DNA of 64,000 nucleotides from Ptiloglossa arizonensis (Eukaryota; Arthropoda; Insecta; Hymenoptera; Colletidae). The position numbers were made by a program, and so were the translations under genes. Shown here piece after piece: positions 39,776 through 52,528 of the stretch (positions within the stretch are counted from its first letter, which is position 1; each line of letters begins with the position of its first letter). The DNA is taken from NCBI RefSeq assembly GCF_051014685.1, contig NW_027479484.1:1-64000 (forward strand). Direction: 5' to 3'. The notes below the pieces were generated by a model. It did not search any database, was not told where the DNA came from, and saw only the letters and a program-made list of their open reading frames with translations.

Positions 39776-39999
39776 GTCAATCCGTTCGCGAGATATGGGA
39801 GTTTGAAGCCAAGAAATGGTTGAGAAGGCAAAAAATTTTTCGCAATCCTGCTGCTCCAAACGCTTAAACAGAATGGCCTAGGGAAAAAATACACATACCG
39901 TTGTAATCGGGCGAGTTTCTACTTTCAGATGCAATAGGAATTTTTGGGATAAGTCAATCCGTTCGCGAGATATGGGAGTTTGAAGCCAAGAAATGGTTG
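39776..39999 (+). repeat. Chimeric monomers at a duplication end
   Basis: These monomers splice variants that are otherwise separate: GTTTCGACTTTC leads to CAATCCTGCTGC (39,843), and GGGATAAGTC (39,946) leads to AGACACAAAATTTTTCAC (40,001). In the flanking copies GGGATAAGTC is followed by a GGCAAAAAATTTTTCGC or AGACAAC form. Recombinant monomers at the break of a long duplication fit unequal exchange. Confidence 0.65.
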
Positions 40000-40880
40000 A
40001 GAAGACACAAAATTTTTCACAATTCTGATGCTCCAAACGCTTAAACAGAATGGCCTAGGGAAAAAATACAGATACCGTTATAATCGGGCGAGTTTCTACT
40101 TTCAGATGCAACAGGAATTTTTGGGTTAGGTCAATCCGTTCGCGAGATATGGGAGTTTGAATCCAAGAAATGGTTGAGAAGGCGAAAAATTTTTCGCAAT
40201 TCTGCTGCTCCAAACGCTTAACCAGAATGGCCTAGGGAAAAAATACACATACCGCTGTAATCGGGCGAGGTTCTACTTTCAGATGCAATAGGAATTTTTG
40301 GGTTAGGTCAATCCGTTCGCGAGATATGGGAGTTTGAAGCCAAGAAATGGTTGAGAAGGCAAAAAATTTTTCGCAATTCTGCTGCTCCAAACGCTTAACC
40401 AGAATGGCCTAGGGAAAAAATAAACATACCGTTGTAATCGGGCGAGTTTCTACTTTCAGATGCAATAGGAATTTTTGGGTTAGGTCAATCCGTTCGCGAG
40501 ATATGGGAGTTTGAAGCCAAGAAATGGTTGAGAAGGCAAAAATTTTGTCGCACTTCTGCTGTTCCAAACGCTTAACCAGAATGGTCTAGGGAAACAATAC
40601 ACATACCGTTGTAATCGGGCGAGTTTCTACTTTCAGATGCAATAGGAATTTTTGGGTTATGTCAACCCGTTCGCGAGATATGGGAGTTTGAAGCCAAGAA
40701 ATGGTTGAGAAGGCAAAACATTTTTCGCAATTCTGCTACTCCAAACGCTTAAACAGAATGGCCTAGGGAAAAAATACAGATACCGTTGTAATCGGGCGAG
40801 TTTCTACTTTCAGATGCAACAGGAATTTTTGGGTTAGGTCAATCCGTTCGCGAGATATGGGAGTTTGAAGCTAAGAAATG
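40000..40880 (+). repeat. Five-monomer module, right copy of the long-range duplication
   Basis: Matches 20,340-21,230 at 19,650 bp. Differences are few: GCAATAGG for GCAACAGG in the AAATAAACATACC monomer, GAAGCC for GAATCC after it, and CAAAACATTTTTCGC near 40,715. It is followed at 40,883 by a change from AGACAACAAATC to AGACAAAAAATTTTTC. Confidence 0.8.
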
Positions 40881-41339
40881 GTTGAGAAGACAAAAAATTT
40901 TTCGCAATTCTGCTGCTCCAAACGCTTAACCAGAATGGCCTAGGGAAAAAATACACATACCGTTGTAATCGGGCGAGTTTCTACTTCCAGACGCTACAGG
41001 AATTTTTGGGTTAGGTCAATCCGTTCGCGAGATATGGGAGTTTGAAGCCAAGAAATGGTTGAGAAGGCAAAAAATTTTTCGCAATTCTGCTGCTCCAAAC
41101 GCTTAACCAGAATGGCCTAGGGAAAAAATACACATACCGCTGTAATCGGGCGAGGTTCTACTTTCAGATGCAATTGGAATTTTTGGGTTAGGTCAATCCG
41201 TTCGCGAGATATGGGAGTTTGAAGCCAAGAAATGGTTGAGAAGGCAAAAAATTTTTCGCAATTCTGCTGCTCCAAACGCTTAACCAGAATGGCCTAGGGG
41301 AAAAATACACATACCGTTGTAATCGGGCGAGTTTCTACT
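40881..41339 (+). repeat. Satellite spacer, ordinary monomers
   Basis: About two and a half monomers, including a GTTTCTACTTCCAGACGCTAC hybrid (40,977) that joins the left half of the ordinary type to the right half of the CTCTACTTCCAGACGC type. Nothing but satellite. Confidence 0.7.
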
Positions 41340-43370
41340 TTCAGATGCAATAGGAATTTTTGGGTTAGGTCAATCCGTTCGCGAGATATGGGAGTTTGAA
41401 GCCAAGAAATGGTTGAGAAGGCAAAAAATTTTTCGCATTTCAGCTGAACCAAACGCTTAACCAGAATGGTCTAGGGAAACAATACACATACCGTTGTAAT
41501 CGGGCGAGTTTCTACTTTCAGATGCAATAGGAATTTTTGGGTTAGGTCAACCCGTTCGCGAGATATGGGAGTTTGAAGCCAAGAAATGGTTGAGAAGGCA
41601 AAAAATTTTTCGCAATTCTGCTGCTCCAAACGCTTAAACAGAATGGCCTAGGGAAAAAATACAGATACAGTTGTAATCGGGCGAGTTTCTACTTTCAGAT
41701 GCAACAGGAATTTTTGGGTTAGGTCAATCCGTTCGCGAGATATGGGAGTTTGGAGCTAAGAAATGGTTGAGAAGACAACAAATCTTTCGCACTTCTGCTG
41801 CTCCAAACGCTTAACCAGAATGGCGTAGGGAAAAAATACACATACCGTTGTAATCGAGCGAGTTTCGACTTTCAGATGCAATAGGAATTTTTGGGTTAGG
41901 TCAATCCGTTCGCGAGATATGGGAGTTTGAAGCCAAGAAATGGTTGAGAAGGCAAAAAATTTTTCGCAATTCTGCTGCTCCAAACGCTTAACCAGAATGG
42001 CCTAGGGAAAAAATACACATACCGCTGTAATTGGGCGAGGTTCTACTTTCAGATGCAATTGGAATTTGTGGGTTAGGTCAATCCGTTCGCGAGATATGGG
42101 AGTTTGAAGCCAAGAAATGGTTGAGAAGGCAAAAAATTTTTCGCAATCCTGCTGCTCCAAACGCTTAAACAGAATGGCCTAGGGAAAAAATACAGATACC
42201 ATTGTAATCGGGCGAGTTTCTACTTTCAGATGCAACAGGAATTTTTGGGTTAGGTCAATCCGTTCGCGAGATATGGGAGTTTGAAGCTAAGAAATGGTTG
42301 AGAAGACAACAAATCTTTCGCACTTCTGCTGCTCCAAACGCTTAACCAGAATAGCCTAGGGAAAAAATACACATACCGTTGTAATCGGGCGAGTTTCGAC
42401 TTTCAGATGCAATAGGAATTTTTGGGTTAGGTCAATCCGTTCGCGAGATATGGGAGTTTGAAGCCAAGAAATGGTTGAGAAGGCAACAAATTTTTCGCAA
42501 TTCTGCTGCTCCAAACGCTTAACCAGAATGGACTAGGGAAAAAATACACATACCGCTGAAATCGGGCGAGGTTCTACTTTCAGATGCAATTGGAATTTTT
42601 GGGTTAGGTCAATCCGTTCGCGAGATATGGGAGTTTGAAGCCAAGAAATCGTTGAGAAGGCAAAAAATTTTTCGCAATTCTGCTGCTCCAAACGCTTAAC
42701 CAGAATGGCCTAGGGAAAAAATACACATACCGTTGTAATCGGGCGAGTTTCTACTTTCAGATGCAATAGGAATTTTTGGGTTAGGTCAATCCGTTCGCGA
42801 GATATGGGAGTTTGAAGCCAAGAAATGGTTGAGAAGGCAAAAAAATTTTTCGCAATTCTGCTGCTCCAAACGCTTAACCAGAATGGCCTAGGGAAAAAAT
42901 ACACATACCGTTGTAATCGGGCGAGTTTCGACTTTCAGATGCAATAGGAATTTTTGGGTTAAGTCAATCCGTTCGCGAGATATGGGAGTTTGAAGCCAAG
43001 AAATGGTTGAGAAGGCAACAAATTTTTCGCAATTCTGCTGCTCCAAACGCTTAACCAGAATGGCCTAGGGAAAAAATACACATACCGTTGTAATCGGGCG
43101 AGTTTCTACTTTCAGATGCAATAGGAATTTTTGGGATAAGTCAATCCGTTCGCGAGATATGGGAGTTTGAAGCCAAGAAATGGTTGAGAAGGCAAAAAAT
43201 TTTTCGCAATTCTGCTGCTCCAAACGCTTAAACAGAATGGCCTAGGGAAAAAATACAGATACCGTTGTAATCGGGCGAGTTTCTACTTTCAGATGCGACA
43301 GGAATTTTTGGGTTAGGTCAATCCGTTCGCGAGATATGGGAGTTTGAAGCTAAGAAATGGTTGAGAAGAC
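41340..43370 (+). repeat. Copy 1 of a 2,302-bp-offset (13-monomer) duplication
   Basis: Carries the CATTTCAGCTGAACC / CAGATACAGTTG / GTTTGGAGCTAAG / GGCGTAGGG / TACCATTGTAATC module of 23-28 kb, then the A7T5 monomer (42,841), GGGTTAAGTC, GGGATAAGTC and GATGCGACAGG. All recur 2,302 bp to the right (13 x 177 + 1). TAATTGGGCGAGG at 42,028 and GGCAAAAAATTTTTC at 41,953 are private. Confidence 0.85.
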
Positions 43371-43641
43371 AAAAAATTTTTCGCAATTCTGCTGCTCCAA
43401 ACGCTTAACCAGAATGGCCTAGGGAAAAAATACACATACCGTTGTAATCGGGCGAGTTTCTACTTTCAGACGCTACAGGAATTTTTGGGTTAGGTCAATC
43501 CGTTCGCGAGATATGGGAGTTTGAAGCCAAGAAATGGTTGAGAAGGCAAAAAATTTTTCGCAATTCTGCTGCTCCAAACGCTTAACCAGAATGGCCTAGG
43601 GAAGAAATACACATACCGTTGTAATCGGGCGAGTTTCTACT
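43371..43641 (+). repeat. Satellite spacer between the two 13-monomer copies
   Basis: One and a half monomers with CTACTTTCAGACGCTACAGG (43,459), a recombinant of two variant classes, and GGGAAGAAATACAC (43,601). No other content. Confidence 0.65.
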
Positions 43642-45672
43642 TTCAGATGCAATAGGAATTTTTGGGTTAGGTCAATCCGTTCGCGAGATATGGGAGTTTG
43701 AAGCCAAGAAATGGTTGAGAAGGCAAAAAATTTTTCGCATTTCAGCTGAACCAAACGCTTAACCAGAATGGTCTAGGGAAACAATACACATACCGTTGTA
43801 ATCGGGCGAGTTTCTACTTTCAGATGCAATAGGAATTTTTGGGTTAGGTCAACCCGTTCGCGAGATATGGGAGTTTGAAGCCAAGAAATGGTTGAGAAGG
43901 CAAAAAATTTTTCGCAATTCTGCTGCTCCAAACGCTTAAACAGAATGGCCTAGGGAAAAAATACAGATACAGTTGTAATCGGGCGAGTTTCTACTTTCAG
44001 ATGCAACAGGAATTTTTGGGTTAGGTCAATCCGTTCGCGAGATATGGGAGTTTGGAGCTAAGAAATGGTTGAGAAGACAACAAATCTTTCGCACTTCTGC
44101 TGCTCCAAACGCTTAACCAGAATGGCGTAGGGAAAAAATACACATACCGTTGTAATCGAGCGAGTTTCGACTTTCAGATGCAATAGGAATTTTTGGGTTA
44201 GGTCAATCCGTTCGCGAGATATGGGAGTTTGAAGCCAAGAAATGGTTGAGAAGGCAACAAATTTTTCGCAATTCTGCTGCTCCAAACGCTTAACCAGAAT
44301 GGCCTAGGGAAAAAATACACATACCGCTGTAATCGGGCGAGGTTCTACTTTCAGATGCAATTGGAATTTGTGGGTTAGGTCAATCCGTTCGCGAGATATG
44401 GGAGTTTGAAGCCAAGAAATGGTTGAGAAGGCAAAAAATTTTTCGCAATCCTGCTGCTCCAAACGCTTAAACAGAATGGCCTAGGGAAAAAATACAGATA
44501 CCATTGTAATCGGGCGAGTTTCTACTTTCAGATGCAACAGGAATTTTTGGGTTAGGTCAATCCGTTCGCGAGATATGGGAGTTTGAAGCTAAGAAATGGT
44601 TGAGAAGACAACAAATCTTTCGCACTTCTGCTGCTCCAAACGCTTAACCAGAATAGCCTAGGGAAAAAATACACATACCGTTGTAATCGGGCGAGTTTCG
44701 ACTTTCAGATGCAATAGGAATTTTTGGGTTAGGTCAATCCGTTCGCGAGATATGGGAGTTTGAAGCCAAGAAATGGTTGAGAAGGCAACAAATTTTTCGC
44801 AATTCTGCTGCTCCAAACGCTTAACCAGAATGGACTAGGGAAAAAATGCACATACCGCTGAAATCGGGCGAGGTTCTACTTTCAGATGCAATTGGAATTT
44901 TTGGGTTAGGTCAATCCGTTCGCGAGATATGGGAGTTTGAAGCCAAGAAATCGTTGAGAAGGCAAAAAATTTTTCGCAATTCTGCTGCTCCAAACGCTTA
45001 ACCAGAATGGCCTAGGGAAAAAATACACATACCGTTGTAATCGGGCGAGTTTCTACTTTCAGATGCAATAGGAATTTTTGGGTTAGGTCAATCCGTTCGC
45101 GAGATATGGGAGTTTGAAGCCAAGAAATGGTTGAGAAGGCAAAAAAATTTTTCGCAATTCTGCTGCTCCAAACGCTTAACCAGAATGGCCTAGGGAAAAA
45201 ATACACATACCGTTGTAATCGGGCGAGTTTCGACTTTCAGATGCAATAGGAATTTTTGGGTTAAGTCAATCCGTTCGCGAGATATGGGAGTTTGAAGCCA
45301 AGAAATGGTTGAGAAGGCAACAAATTTTTCGCAATTCTGCTGCTCCAAACGCTTAACCAGAATGGCCTAGGGAAAAAATACACATACCGTTGTAATCGGG
45401 CGAGTTTCTACTTTCAGATGCAATAGGAATTTTTGGGATAAGTCAATCCGTTCGCGAGATATGGGAGTTTGAAGCCAAGAAATGGTTGAGAAGGCAAAAA
45501 ATTTTTCGCAATTCTGCTGCTCCAAACGCTTAAACAGAATGGCCCTGGGGAAAAATACAGATACCGTTGTAATCGGGCGAGTTTCTACTTTCAGATGCGA
45601 CAGGAATTTTTGGGTTAGGTCAATCCGTTCGCGAGATATGGGAGTTTGAAGCTAAGAAATGGTTGAGAAGAC
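43642..45672 (+). repeat. Copy 2 of the 2,302-bp-offset duplication
   Basis: Partner of 41,340-43,370. Private changes are AAAATGCACATACC near 44,845 and GGCCCTGGGGAAAAATAC at 45,541. Just beyond its end, at 45,691, the 176-bp monomer CTACCCCAACGC of 26,571 reappears. Confidence 0.85.
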
Positions 45673-47099
45673 AACAAATCTTTCGCACTTCTGCTACCCC
45701 AACGCTTAACCAGAATGGCCTAGGGAAGAAATACACATACCGTTGTAATCGGGCGAGTTTCGACTTTCAGATGCAATAGGAATTTTTGGGTTAGGTCATT
45801 CCGTTCGCGAGATATGGGAGTTTGAAGCCAAGAAATGGTTGAGAAGGCAACAAATTTTTCGCAATTCTGCTGCTCCAAACGCTTAACCAGAATGGCCTAG
45901 GGGAAAAATACACATACCGTTGTAATCGGGCGAGTTTCTACTTTCAGATGCAATAGGAATTTTTGGGTTAGGTCAATCCGTTCGCGAGATATGGGTGTTT
46001 GAAGCCAAGAAATGGTTGAGAAGGCAAAAAATTTTTCGCATTTCAGCTGAACCAAACGCTTAACCAGAATGGTCTAGGGAAACAATACACATACCGTTGT
46101 AATCGGGCGAGTTTCTACTTTCAGATGCAATAGGAATTTTTGGGTTAGGTCAACCCGTTCGCGAGATATGGGAGTTTGAAGCCAAGAAATGGTTGAGAAG
46201 GCAAAAAATTTTTCGCAATTCTGCTGCTCCAAACGCTTAAACAGAATGGCCTAGGGTAAAAATACAGATACAGTTGTAATCGGGCGAGTTTCTACTTTCA
46301 GATGCAACAGGAATTTTTGGGTTAGGTCAATCCGTTCGCGAGATATGGGAGTTTGAAGCCAAGAAATGGTTGAGAAGGCAACAAATTTTTCGCAATTCTG
46401 CTGCTCCAAACGCTTAACCAGAATGGCCTAGGGAAAAAATACACATACCGTTGTAATCGGGCGAGTTTCTACTTTCAGATGCAATAGGAATTTTTGGGAT
46501 AAGTCAATCCGTTCGCGAGATATGGGAGTTTGAAGCCAAGAAATGGTTGAGAAGGCAAAAAATTTTTCGCAATTCTGCTGCTCCAAACGCTTAAACAGAA
46601 TGGCCTAGGGAAAAAATACAGATACCGTTGTAATCGGGCGAGTTTCTACTTTCAGATGCGACAGGAATTTTTGGGTTAGGTCAATCCGTTCGCGAGATAT
46701 GGGAGTTTGAAGCTAAGAAATGGTTGAGAAGACAACAAATCTTTCGCACTTCTGCTGCTCCAAACGCTTAACCAGAATGGCGTAGGGAAAAAATACACAT
46801 ACCGTTGTAATCGGGCGAGTTTCGACTTTCAGATGCAATAGGAATTTTTGGGTTAGGTCATTCCGTTCGCGAGATATGGGAGTTTGAAGCCAAGAAATGG
46901 TTGAGAAGGCAACAAATTTTTCGCAATTCTGCTGCTCCAAACGCTTAACCAGAATGGCCTAGGGAAAAAATACACATACCGTTGTAATCGGGCGAGTTTC
47001 TACTTTCAGATGCAATAGGAATTTTTGGGTTAGGTCAATCCGTTCGCGAGATATGGGAGTTTGAAGCCAAGAAATGGTTGAGAAGGCAAAAAAATTTTC
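45673..47099 (+). repeat. Mosaic satellite block
   Basis: Short pieces of the 26-28-kb and 41-45-kb modules in new order: the 176-bp monomer (45,691), GTCATTCC (45,797), AGGGGAAAAATAC with CATTTCAGCTGAACC (45,900-46,060), CAGATACAGTTG (46,265), GGGATAAGTC and GGCGTAGGG (46,779). Private: AGGGTAAAAATAC near 46,254 and GGGTGTTTG near 45,993. Confidence 0.7.
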
Positions 47100-50000
47100 G
47101 CAATTCTGCTGCTCCAAACGCTTAACCAGAATTGCCTAGGGAAAAAATACACATACCGTTGTAATCGGGCGAGTCTCTACTTCCAGACGCTACAGGAATT
47201 TTTGGGTTAGGTCAATCCGTTCGCGAGATATGGGAGTTTGAAGCCAAGAAATGGTTGAGAAGGCAAAAAATTTTTGGCAATTCTGCTGCTCCAAACGCTT
47301 AACCAGAATGGCCTAGGGAAAAAATACACATACCGCTGTAATCGGGCGAGGTTCTACTTTCAGATGCAATTGGAATTTTTGGGTTAGGTCAATCCGTTCG
47401 CGAGATATGGGAGTTTGAAGCCAAGAAATGGTTGAGAAGGCAAAAAATTTTTCGCAATTCTGCTGCTCCAAACGCTTAAACAGAATGGCCTAGGGAAAAA
47501 ATACAGATACCGTTGTAATCGGGCGAGTTTCTACTTTCAGATGCAATAGGAATTTTTGGGATAGGTCAATCCGTTCGCGAGATATGGGAGTTTGAAGGCA
47601 AGAAATGGTTGAGAAGGCAAAAAATTTTTCGCAATTCTGCTGCTCCAAACGCTTAAACAGAATGGCCTAGGGAAGAAATACACATACCGTTGTAATCGGG
47701 CGAGTTTCGACTTTCAGATGCAATAGGAATTTTTGGGTTAGGTCATTCCGTTCGCGAGATATGGGAGTTTGAAGCCAAGAAATGGTTGAGAAGGCAACAA
47801 ATTTTTCGCAATTCTGCTGCTCCAAACGCTTAACCAGAATGGCCTAGGGAAAAAATACACATACCGTTGTAATCGGGCGAGTTTCTACTTTCAGATGCAA
47901 TAGGAATTTTTGGGTTAGGTCAATCCGTTCGCGAGATATGGGAGATTGAAGCCAAGAAATGGTTGAGAAGGCAAAAAATTTTTCGCAATTCTGCTGCTCC
48001 AAACGCTTAACCAGAATTGCCTAGGGAAAAAATACACATACCGTTGTAATCGGGCGAGTCTCTACTTCCAGACGCTACAGGAATTTTTGGGTTAGGTCAA
48101 TCCGTTCGCGAGATATGGGAGTTTGAAGCCAAGAAATGGTTGAGAAGGCAAAAAATTTTTGGCAATTCTGCTGCTCCAAACGCTTAACCAGAATGGCCTA
48201 GGGAAAAAATACACATATCGCTGTAATCGGGCGAGGTTCTACTTTCAGATGCAATTGGAATTTTTGGGTTAGGTCAATCCGTTCGCGAGATATGGGAGTT
48301 TGAAGCCAAAAAATGGTTGAGAATGCAAAAAATTTTTCGCAATTCTGCTGCTCCAAACGCTTAACCAGAATGGCCTAGGGAAAAAATACACATACCGTTG
48401 TAATCGGGCGAGTTTCTACTTTCAGATGCAATAGGAATTTTTGGGTTAGGTCAATCCGTTCGCGAGATATGGGAGTTTGAAGCCAAGAAATGGTTGAGAA
48501 GGCAACAAATTTTTCGCAATTCTGCTGCTCCAAACGCTTAACCAGAATGGCCTAGGGAAAAAATACACACACCGTTGTAATCGGGCGAGTTTCTACTTTC
48601 AGATGCAATAGGAATTTTTGGGTTAGGTCAATCCGTTCGCGAGATATGGGAGATTGAAGCCAAGAAATGGTTGAGAAGGCAAAAAATTTTTCGCAATTCT
48701 GCTGCTCCAAACCCTTAACCAGAATTGCCTAGGGAAAAAATACACATACCGTTGTAATCGGGCGAGTCTCTACTTCCAGACGCTACAGGAATTTTTGGGT
48801 TAGGTCAATCCGTTCGCGAGATATGGGAGTTTGAAGCCAAGAAATGGTTGAGAAGGCAAAAAATTTTTTGCAATTCTGCTGCTCCAAACGCTTAACCAGA
48901 ATGGCCTAGGGAAAAAATACACATATCGCTGTAATCGGGCGAGGTTCTACTTTCAGATGCAATTTGAATTTTTGGGTTAGGTCAATCCGTTCGCGAGATA
49001 TGGGAGTTTGAAGCCAAGAAATGGTTGAGAATGCAAAAAATTTTTCGCAATTCTGCTGCTCCAAACGCTTAACCAGAATGGCCTAGGGAAAAAATACACA
49101 TACCGTTGTAATCGGGCGAGTTTCTACTTTCAGATGCAATAGGAATTTTTGGGTTAGGTCAATCCGTTCGCGAGATATGGGAGTTTGAAGCCAAGAAATG
49201 GTTGAGAAGGCAAAAAATTTTTCGCAATTCTGCTGCTCCAAACGCTTAACCAGAATGGCCTAGGGAGAAAATACAGATACCGTTGTAATCGGGCGAGTTT
49301 CTACTTTCAGATGCAATAGGAATTTTTGGGTTAGGTCATTCCGTTCGCGAGATATGGGAGTTTGAAGCCAAGAAATGGTTGAGAAGGCAAAAAATTTTTC
49401 GCAATTCTGCTGCTCCAAACGCTTAACCAGAATTGCCTAGGGAAAAAATACACATACCGTTGTAATCGGGCGAGTCTCTACTTCCAGACGCTACAGGAAT
49501 TTTTGGGTTAGGTCAATCCGTTCGCGAGATATGGGAGTTTGAAGCCAAGAAATGGTTGAGAAGGCAAAAAATTTTTGGCAATTCTGCTGCTCCAAACGCT
49601 TAACCAGAATGGCCTAGGGAAAAAATACACATACCGCTGTAATCGGGCGAGGTTCTACTTTCAGATGCAATTGGAATTTTTGGGTTAGGTCAATCCGTTC
49701 GCGAGATATGGGAGTTTGAAGCCAAGAAATGGTTGAGAATGCCAAAAATTTTTCGCAATTCTGCTGCTCCAAACGCTTAACCAGAATGGCCTAGGGAAAA
49801 AATACACATATCGTTGTAATCGGGCGAGTTTCTACTTTCAGATGCAATAGGAATTTTTGGGTTAGGTCAATCCGTTCGCGAGATATGGGAGTTTGAAGCC
49901 AAGAAATGGTTGAGAAGGCAACAAATTTTTCGCAATTCTGCTGCTCCAAACGCTTAACCAGAATGGCCTAGGGAAAAAATACACATACCGTTGTAATCGG

Positions 50001-52463
50001 GCGAGTTTCTACTTTCAGATGCAATAGGAATTTTTGGGATAGGTCAATCCGTTCGCGAGATATGGGAGTTTGAAGCCAAGAAATGGTTGAGAAAGCAAAA
50101 AATTTTTCGCAATTCTGTTGCTCCAAACGCTTAAACAGAATGGCCTAGGGAAGAAATACACATACCGTTGTAATCGGCCGAGTTTCGACTTTCAGATGCA
50201 ATAGGAATTTTTGGGTTAGGTCATTCCGTTCGCGAGATATGGGAGTTTGAAGCCGAGAAATGGTTGAGAAGGCAACAAATTTTTCGCAATTCTGCTGCTC
50301 CAAACGCTTAACCAGAATGGCCTAGGGAAAAAATACACATACCGTTGTAATCGGGCGAGTTTCTACTTTCAGATGCAATAGGAATTTTTGGGTTAGGTCA
50401 ATCCGTTCGCGAGATATGGGAGATTGAAGCCAAGAAATGGTTGAGAAGGCAAAAAATTTTTCGCAATTCTGCTGCTCCAAACGCTTAACCAGAATTGCCT
50501 AGGGAAAAAATACACATACCGTTGTAATCGGGCGAGTCTCTACTTCCAGACGCTACAGGAATTTTTGGGTGAGGTCAATCCGTTCGCGAGATATGGGAGT
50601 TTGAAGCCAAGAAATGGTTGAGAAGGCAAAAAATTTTTGGCAATTCTGCTGCTGCAAACGCTTAACCAGAATGGCCTAGGGAAAAAATACACATATCGCT
50701 GTAATCGGGCGAGGTTCTACTTTCAGATGCAATTGGAATTTTTGGGTTAGGTCAATCCGTTCGCGAGATATGGGAGTTTGAAGCCAAGAAATGGTTGAGA
50801 ATGCAAAAAATTTTTCGCAATTCTGCTGCTCCAAACGCTTAACCAGAATGGCCTAGGGAAAAAATACACATACCGTTGTAATCGGGCGAGTTTCTACTTT
50901 CAGATGCAATAGGAATTTTTGGGTTAGGTCAATCCGTTCGCGAGATATGGGAGTTTGAAGCCAAGAAATGGTTGAGAAGGCAACAAATTTTTCGCAATTC
51001 TGCTGCTCCAAACGCTTAACCAGAATGGCCTAGGGAAAAAATGCACATACCGTTGTAATCGGGCGAGTTTCTACTTTCAGATGCAATAGGAATTTTTGGG
51101 TTAGGTCAATCCGTTCGCGAAATATGGGAGTTTGAAGCCAAGAAATGGATGAGAAGGCAAAAAATTTTTGGCAATTCTGCTGCTCCAAACGCTTAACCAG
51201 AATTGCCTAGGGAAAAAATACACATACCGTTGTAATCGGGCGAGTCTCTACTTCCAGACGCTACCGGAATTTTTGGGTTAGGTCAATCCGTTCGCGAGAT
51301 ATGGGAGTTTGAAGCCAAGAAATGGTTGAGAAGGCAACAAATTTTTCGCAATTCTGCTGCTCCAAACGCTTAACCAGAATGGCCTGGGGAAAAAATACAC
51401 ATACCGTTGTAATCGGGCGAGTTTCTACTTTCAGATGCAATAGGAATTTTTGGGTTAGGTCAATCCGTTCGCGAGATATGGGAGATTGAAGCCAAGAAAT
51501 GGTTGAGAAGGCAAAAAATTTTTCGCAATTCTGCTGCTCCAAACGCTTAACCAGAATTGCCTAGGGAAAAAATACACATACCGTTGTAATCGGGCGAGTC
51601 TCTACTTCCAGACGCTACAGGAATTTTTGGGTTAGGTCAGTCCGTTCGCGAGATATGGGAGTTTGAAGCCAAGAAATGGTTGAGAAGGCAAAAAATTTTT
51701 GGCAATTCTGCTGCTCCAAACGCTTAACCAGAATGGCCTAGGGAAAAAATACACATATCGCTGTAATCGGGCGAGGTTCTACTTTCAGATGCAATTGGAA
51801 TTTTTGGGTTAGGTCAATCCGTTCGCGAGATATGGGAGTTTGAAGCCAAGAAATGGTTGAGAATGCAAAAAATTTTTCGCAATTCTGCTGCTCCAAACGC
51901 TTAACCAGAATGGCCTAGGGAAAAAATACACATACCGTTGTAATCGGGCGAGTTTCTACTTTCAGATGCAATAGGAATTTTTGGGTTAGGTCAATCCGTT
52001 CGCGAGATATGGGAGTTTGAAGCCAAGAAATAGTTGAGAAGGCAAAAAATTTTTCGCAATTCTGCTGCTCCAAACGCTTAACCAGAATTGCCTAGGGAAA
52101 AAATACACATACCGTTGTAATCGGGCGAGTCTCTACTTCCAGACGCTACAGGAATTTTTGGGTTAGGTCAATCCGTTCGCGAGATATGGGAGTTTGAAGC
52201 CAAGAAATGGTTGAGAAGGCAAAAAATTTTTGGCAATTCTGCTGCTCCAAACGCTTAACCAGAATGGCCTAGGGAAAAAATACACATATCGCTGTAATCG
52301 GGCGAGGTTCTACTTTCAGATGCAATTGGAATTTTTGGGTTAGGTCAATCCGTTCGCGAGATATGGGAGTTTGAAGCCAAGAAATGGTTGAGAATGCAAA
52401 AAATTTTTCGCAATTCTGCTGCTCCAAACGCTTAACCAGAATGGCCTAGGGAAAAAATACACA

Positions 52464-52480
52464 TACCGTTGTAATCGGGC
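52464..52480 (+). other. Second, weaker CENP-B-box-like match (7 of 9)
   Basis: TACCGTTGTAATCGGGC fits nTTCGnnnnAnnCGGGn at CG, the central A and CGGG, but has AC where TT is expected. Many monomer variants here (CCGCTGTAATCGGG, CCGTTATAATCGGG, CCGTTGCAATCGGG, CCGCTGAAATCGGG) change only unconstrained positions. Others break the core: CATTGTAATCGGG near 24,143 and 27,860, and CAGTTGTAATC near 23,611 and 29,631. A 7-of-9 match is expected by chance in roughly four of ten random monomers, so on its own it means little. Confidence 0.2.
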
Positions 52481-52528
52481 GAGTTTCTACTTTCAGATGC
52501 AATAGGAATTTTTGGGTTAGGTCAATCC

